Below, in pieces: positions 58,374 to 64,000 of a stretch of DNA of 64,000 bases (positions are counted from its first letter, which is position 1; each line of letters begins with the position of its first letter). Under the pieces are notes generated by a model that saw only the letters and a list, made by a program, of their open reading frames with translations, made no database searches and had not been told where the DNA came from. Where the stretch lies: positions 38,818-102,817 of the forward strand of contig JAGHQL010000093.1 of assembly GCA_020080175.1 (NCBI GenBank). Direction: 5' to 3'. The stretch comes from Glutinoglossum americanum. Its lineage: Eukaryota > Ascomycota > Geoglossomycetes > Geoglossales > Geoglossaceae. The position numbers and the translations under genes were made by a program.

Positions 58374-60285
58374 CGTACGGGCGTTCTTCCACAGCGACGG
58401 TTGTTGTTTTGCTTTTTGCGGCGCTGGGGTCTGCATCGTCATCGGTTTTATGTTAGCGGACGGGATATGGGGAATCCTTCCAATCCCTTGCCTATTTCTT
58501 TTCTTTTTTTTTTCCTTCTCCATCTTCGTCCGGACTACCTCCCCTAAACCGATAACTAATAAATTGATAATCCCGTCCGCCGGTACTAAAATTTATTATT
58601 TATCATCTATTTATTTTCCGAACGAAGGTTTGCGTATTTTCGGTAAGTTAGATGAGCTTGCTTGCCTGCTTGCCTGCCTGCTTGTTGCTGCTGTGTTCCT
58701 GGGGCAGGGTTTCCTGGGGGGTGGAGCTTGTCGGGGTGACAAAAAATAAAATAAATTTTCACGTTGAGATGTCGGGCGTGTATATTATTATTATTATTAT
58801 TCGCGTACCAGACGAATGGGATTTTATATTATCCAGGGGATTTAGGGACTTTTTTTCTGAGAGTTTTTTTTGGTGCCAAAAAAAAAAAAAAAAGGCCGTC
58901 TTGAAACGCAAGCCCCCGGTTTTGAATTGGGTTGGGTTTTGACGCCTGCCAGTCGTATGCATCCTCACCGCCTTTCCGTTGAGAAGTTAGGTTGCGGGTT
59001 CGAAACCTCCTTCGCCGCCGTGCTCATCACGCTCGTCGTGGTCTGATCTTTTTTGTATTCTGTATCTCGAATGGCAGGTGGCGAGATGGCTTTTTCTTCT
59101 TTTTTTTTCCCATCGAGATGGGAGGGGAGATGAGCATCTGCGGGAATCGAGTGGCAGGCTTGTGTGGGCCAGCAGAAATGGCGTCGTGTGGCACAAGGCA
59201 AAGCCAGTTATCATGTAGTTGTCCCTGGGAACCCTGTCGCGCCGCCGAATTCGGCCTCAGTAGCAGGTAGAGTAGAGTGACGGCGTCCAATACAAACTGC
59301 GCTTGGATTGTGTCACAGCATATTGAGCCGATCTTTGATTGCTCGGACTGATTGATCTTGGCTTGGTGCTGATGTTCTCGGTTATGTCGAGGCCTGCTGG
59401 GTGGAATGGACGGTGGATGCCCTGTTGGCCCTGTTGACTCTCGTTGACTCTCGTCGACCCTGTTGGGGTCGTTGGGTTCTTGCCTCACTCGTGATCTGGG
59501 CCCTTGTCCGCTTCGCCGATTTGCTTGTTTTCACTCGGTCGTCTCTTGTGCGTCTCCTCGTGCGCGAATCGCATCTCGCTGATCAACCACCACTTTCCTT
59601 ACTTTTTCCTTCCTAGCGAGGCAGAAAAAAGCACCTTCGAATACACCGTCCTGGAGTACGTGGTCACGCCGTCGCCCCAACATCCGCCGTTGCTCATCCC
59701 AGGAAATCTACGGGAGATCGAACGGTGCGCGACATCGCAATTGCCCAGCGACAAAGTACCCCAGGTACTTCCGGGGCCTTCGCTATTTGCCCACACCGCC
59801 GTCTGTCCGACCCCGCACAGAAGCTCGGTCCGTCCACCGTTGTGTTACATTCGACGGAACCAGAGGTCACCACACCACAGCTCTTCGTCAGCCATTCCAA
59901 CCTGCGCTTTTCGGACCAAAACACTTGGAATTGCTGACCTGGTCGCAATCGCGCATACCTGCTTTCTCGCCGTAGAGCGGCCTGACAGAGCTCGTCGCAC
60001 GGCATCTTCTCGTCCACCGTCGCGTGACCGGACTAGATTCGCGACTAGCAGCAACTGTGGAATCATCTGTCCGCGAGGGCTTCTGGATCGCCGAAAGCTG
60101 AAGGCCCTGCGAGAGCGGGCTTGCGTGGCTGGACCCCTCAAGGGACGATCGCGGGTACGCGCTGCGGTGATTTAGAACGTGGGTGCTTCGCGTTGCTTGA
60201 ACTGACCGAGCGTCCCTTGCGTCGAAGCGTCGGGCTGCCCAGTGACCCTAATTCCTCAGATTCGATACTACCTACTCGCAGTAGC
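58374..60285. other. Long leader and promoter region of ERT1/acuK
   Basis: A 1.9-kb spacer with pyrimidine runs, a TTA run (58782-58800), an A16-like run near 58880 and several overlapping open frames without known domains (for example 59504-60175). Long 5' leaders are common for fungal regulators. No separate gene is supported. Confidence 0.45.
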
Positions 60286-61582
60286 ATGCCCTTGAAGGCG
60301 GAAAATGCAATAACCTCAACAGATCTTGGTGGAGAGCTGGAGGTGAGCGATATGGTGGATATAAACGAAAACGGCGTGGACGGGGCGGCGGTCGCAGCGG
60401 TTCCCACTAGTAACGGTGCGACTTCGTCAAGTGCTAAAGACGCGCTTCGTCCTAGGAGGAAGAAGGCGAGGAGAGCCTGCTATGCGTGCCAGAGAGCCCA
60501 TTTAACCTGCGGTAAGGTCGCTGTCTGAACGGCTGAGGGGGGGCGTTCCCCCCGAAGCCGTTCGTGACGGCTAGCACTACAGACGGCAAGCAGCGAGCTA
60601 ACTCTCACTATCGATAGGTGACGAACGGCCGTGTCAACGATGCATAAAACGTGGTCTTCAAGATGCCTGCCACGACGGGGTCCGGAAAAAAGCAAAATAT
60701 CTCCATGATGCGCCAAATGAAGCTCTAATGCCTGGTGTGGCAGGAAACTTGAATAATATTAGCACCGTTCGGAACACCTCCTTGTCCGCCTCTGCTTCAG
60801 ATACCACTCCCGGAGCAGGGCAGCAGCATCCTGGGTTTTTCCCATCAAGTCAACCTCAGTCGTCCGCGACGTTCGCAATGTTTCCCCACGGGACTACTAC
60901 TCAAGGACAGATGCCACCGCCATTCCAGGATAGCACAATCAACCCATCTTCCTTTAGCAATCAGCAACCCCCAATGTCCCCAAAAATAACAACGGGCCAA
61001 CAGGCCTCTCCGCTGCAGGTCATGACTGCTAACATGTCCCAATCGTCACCAATCACTCACGCACAGGCTCAAAATATCTACGGCGGGCCGCTGTTTGATC
61101 CTAGCGATCCGGCGCTCTTCAATTTTGATCTCGCGAGTTTGAATTTTGGTAATCACTATGGCGCTTTAGAGTTCGGAATGTTGGGTCACATGGCGTCTGG
61201 CACAGCAGAAACGCCCCCAAGCGACACCAATGCAGCTGCTACTCAACCCGGGGGTGGGGCACCCGGGTTTGCAACCTCCGGTTCGTCTGCCTACAGCTCG
61301 AGTCCTCGAAGTGCAGCAACTTACATGTTTCCGCAAGATGCTATGGCAGGCGACTGGCACTCCCCCGGCGGCGGAGCCCGACAGGGAGGCGTATTCAACG
61401 GAGGCCGCGTCCATTCTTCGAACGCCAACGTTCCCCACGCCTACGCCATCGGGATAGGGCCAGGTAGCCTAACCAGTCCCAGTCCTCCGGCGCCGAGTCC
61501 TCAGGGTCTTCTACCGTCTTTCGACCAGAGTCCGACCGTGCGAGACTTTTATAACAATAATACCGTAAGTGGCCAACAACAA

Positions 61583-61626
<44 letters not shown>

Positions 61627-62889
61627 GCAGCAGCAGAAGCAGCAACAACAACAACAACAGTCGATGGGTGCTCCGCAGCAAAACGCTCCTACTACAACGC
61701 CAAAAATACAACCTCAACCTACTTTGGGAAAACGACATCGTGACCCATGGACGATCTACAAGAGCGTGAAACAGCCGTACCCATATACAACGGGATTCCA
61801 TTCATTAACTGCTTTCTTGCAGAGACGCTTTCCCCCACAGAAGACCCTTCGAATTGCTAAATCACTTGCATCCATAAGACCGTCATTCATCTCGTGCACA
61901 AAAACATTAAATCGTGATGATCTAATATTCATGGAAAAATGCTTTCAGCGCACCCTTTGTGAATACGAAGATTTCATCAACGCCGTCGGGACTCCAACCA
62001 TAGTGTGCCGGAGAACTGGAGAGGTAGCCGCTGTCGGCAAGGAATTCAGCATCTTGACGGGCTGGAAGAAAGACGTCCTCCTGGGTAAAGAGCCAAACCT
62101 CAACGTCAACACCGGGGGAGCCTCCGGGCCTGGGTCCAACGTCAACGCCAATTCACTTCGCAGCAACGCGGCGCGATATCCCGAGCTCAAGAACCGAGAA
62201 GACGACGGCCCCCCCCGCGCGCAGCCCGTCTTCCTAGCCGAGCTCCTCGACGACGATAGCGTAATTGAATTCTATGAAGACTTTGCCAAGCTAGCCTTTG
62301 GTGACTCCCGCGGTAGCATCAACACGCGCTGTAAGCTCCTAAGGTACACGACGAAATGGGGTCCCGAGTACGACAACAGCAGCCACAGCAACAATGCCGG
62401 TGACGAAAACGTCATCAAGACAGAAGGAGGCGCTCCCGACAGCAACAACAACATCAATAACATGAACAATAACATCAACAATAGCATCAACAGCAACACC
62501 ATTAATCCAAACCCCAACAGCAAGATGACCCAAAACGAAGATCCCTCCACGACGTCCAACTCCACCGGCCCACCCCTCATGTCCCCCATGCAACGGAACC
62601 GCGCGGCTGGCGCCCACCACCAACAGGCCCCCCTAAAGCACGGGATAATCCGCACGAGCGTCAAGAGCGGGGAGGCGGGGTTCAACAGCCTAAGCACCAA
62701 AGACGGAAAAGTGGAATGCAGCTACTGCTGGACGGTGAAGAGGGACGTTTTTGATATCCCGATGCTGATCGTCATGAATGTTAGTCTCGCCCCCGGGAAA
62801 AAGCACCTGATTGCCATGACCTTTCGGCTGCGTTGGCTAACTTGATTGCTTTCCCGCTTCGATGAATATAGTTCCTGCCATGCATCTAA
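60286..62889 (+). CDS. ERT1/acuK: Zn2Cys6 activator of gluconeogenesis
   Basis: Exons 60286-60511, 60618-62779 and 62872-62889 give 801 residues. The zinc cluster spans the first splice: [15 protein letters not shown] joined to [17 protein letters not shown], with six cysteines in C-x2-C-x6-C / C-x2-C-x6-C spacing. It is followed by [20 protein letters not shown], the signature of ERT1/AcuK. A PAS-type domain lies near [20 protein letters not shown] and [16 protein letters not shown], and a second conserved block near the C-terminus includes [21 protein letters not shown]. The last exon is 18 nt and ends the protein IVMNFLPCI; skipping it gives a wrong tail. These factors bind CCG-type sites and activate gluconeogenic genes (PEP carboxykinase, fructose-1,6-bisphosphatase) during growth on non-sugar carbon. 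A poly-Q run of about 30 residues lies at about 61576-61665, and an Asn-rich insert at 62430-62520. Confidence 0.94.
61576..61665 (+). repeat. CAG/CAA run (poly-Q) in ERT1/acuK
   Basis: Mixed CAG and CAA codons encode about 30 glutamines with a single Lys interruption between the zinc cluster and the PAS region. It is likely to be length-variable among isolates. Confidence 0.9.
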
Positions 62890-64000
62890 AGAATAAACCC
62901 CGCCCCTGTAAATTTCTGATCCTGTCTTTCGGCGCAGAGCCCTCACCGAGCTCCGCGCATGTCTTTCCTTTCTAGCGGCGTCATCGGTTGAATTTGCCAG
63001 ACCCGGCCTTTCCCGTTCATTTCCCCCTCCCGACACCGCCCGACTCGCGAGCCACGCAATACATACACACGCATCAGCATCCACTGCATTCCACCCTTCC
63101 TTCCATCCTTCCCCCCCGCCCCAGCGACGATTATTCTTTTCTCCCTCCTGCCCACTGACCGGAGTTTCACCGAGGGGTTTTTTTTTGTCAATTTCCCATT
63201 TAGTTTTTTTTTTCTTCTGTTTCCCGGCCCGGGCCCGGAATCCGGTGGCTTTCGGCCATACCTGAGGGTTTTGCCCCAAAGCGTGTCTGTCTGTTCAAGG
63301 GTCGTTTCCCGTAAGCGGGGGGGGGGCGCCCACGGTTTTTTTTTTTAACCAAAAAAAAAAGAGAGCAAGAGAATTACAAAAAACGCATCGACATGGGAAC
63401 ACATTCCGGCATGCATATGGAAAAGAGAAAGAGAGGCCTTGAACCCTTTGTATCTATACATATGATTCTTTTGAACTTGGGAACTTTCCAGGATGGCGCG
63501 CGCGGGGTAGGGGTGGGGGGGGGTAGGGGGTGTTTAGAAGGTGATGGGGGGGCCTTTTTTTGCTCTCCACTGGGGGTGTTTTAGGGTTTGGGATTTGAAT
63601 CACAAAGGCAATCGAAACGCTGAAAAAAAAAAAAAAAAGTAAAAGAGAAAAAGAAAGGAAATTGCACGGTTCTATCGGCGGCGACGATGGTGATGGTTCC
63701 GCGTGTCTGTCTACCTGTGAAGGTGAAGTGCGGAGAGAGATTTATCGAAAGGAAGGAACCAGAACCCGCATGTTGTACACGCATACATACATACATCCGT
63801 TCATCTATCTAGACCCCCCGCCGCCGCCCCAATCCGCCAACCCAAACCCAACCCGACTATCCCCTTTCTATAAAACCCACCCTAAACCCCAAAACCCAAA
63901 GGAGAAACCCCCCCCCCCCACCCCAAAGAAAAAAGCCCCTTACTCGCCACCACCAACACCGTCCGCATCCCCACCCCCCTCCTCCTCCCCCTCCCCATCC
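62890..64000. other. 3' region with low-complexity sequence
   Basis: Contains the ERT1/acuK 3' UTR and then C/T-rich and G-run low-complexity DNA (G-runs near 63310 and 63505-63550, T/A runs near 63180-63360 and 63625-63640). The right edge is C-rich. No gene is supported. Confidence 0.5.

Noticed and set aside
58959-59035. GCGGGTTCGAAACC, which resembles a tRNA T-arm
   Set aside because: No A-box at the right distance, a poor T-stem and no matching acceptor stem, so not a tRNA gene.
63820-64000. C-rich repeats at the right edge resembling telomeric CCCTAA
   Set aside because: Only a few irregular CCCTAAA/CCCAAA words; no tandem CCCTAA array, so not a telomere.

Overview
The window is nuclear DNA of a filamentous ascomycete (Pezizomycotina). 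The genes are split by short introns (about 40-120 bp, mostly GTAAGT/GTATGT-type donors, CTRAC-like branch sites and YAG acceptors). Many products belong to fungal or filamentous-fungal families: REI1, the ERT1/AcuK gluconeogenesis activator, DUF3433 membrane proteins and NACHT/patatin/ankyrin NLR-like proteins. Intergenic spacers are long. A truffle/morel-type fungus (Pezizomycetes) is possible, because I recall microexon-type NACHT genes being reported from Tuber melanosporum, but the sequence alone does not fix the class.

Layout, left to right. 0-12 kb: a patatin-like phospholipase cut by the left edge; a poly-Q protein with a DUF7514-like domain; a protein with an N-terminal HeLo-like/STAND-type domain fused to a degenerate kinase domain; a five-finger C2H2 protein. 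12-18 kb: a gene-poor stretch with two direct copies of a tRNA-like repeat. 18-33 kb: housekeeping genes, namely REI1 (60S maturation), an AZUL-HECT ubiquitin ligase, a histidine phosphatase, a DUF3433 membrane protein and a LITAF-domain protein. 33-41 kb: a polytopic membrane protein, a paralogue of casein kinase 2 alpha that has lost the metal-binding Asp, and a CorA-like membrane protein. 42-53 kb: two NLR-type genes, a patatin-NACHT-ankyrin gene and a NACHT gene, with a dead TPR fragment between them. 53-64 kb: a small GRGGAGN-motif (DUF3602-like) protein, a decayed kinase-like gene, a conserved fungal protein of unknown function, and the transcription factor ERT1/AcuK.

The most striking object is in the patatin-NACHT-ankyrin gene. 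Between two ankyrin-coding exons lies an array of about 84-bp tandem repeats (45849-48050). Every unit carries an acceptor, exactly three nucleotides, then a donor: 26 times out of 26. Read as splicing signals, the array is 27 consecutive introns separated by 26 single-codon microexons, all in phase 0. Any subset could be included or skipped without breaking the frame, so one locus could in principle make a very large number of receptor isoforms. This is a prediction from sequence and needs RNA evidence.

Several genes fit a fungal innate-immunity or non-self-recognition theme (patatin, HeLo-like pseudokinase, two NACHT genes, relic TPR repeats). They are interspersed with ordinary housekeeping genes. 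Exon coordinates were worked out by hand from reading frames, phases and splice motifs; where a junction could not be resolved this is stated.
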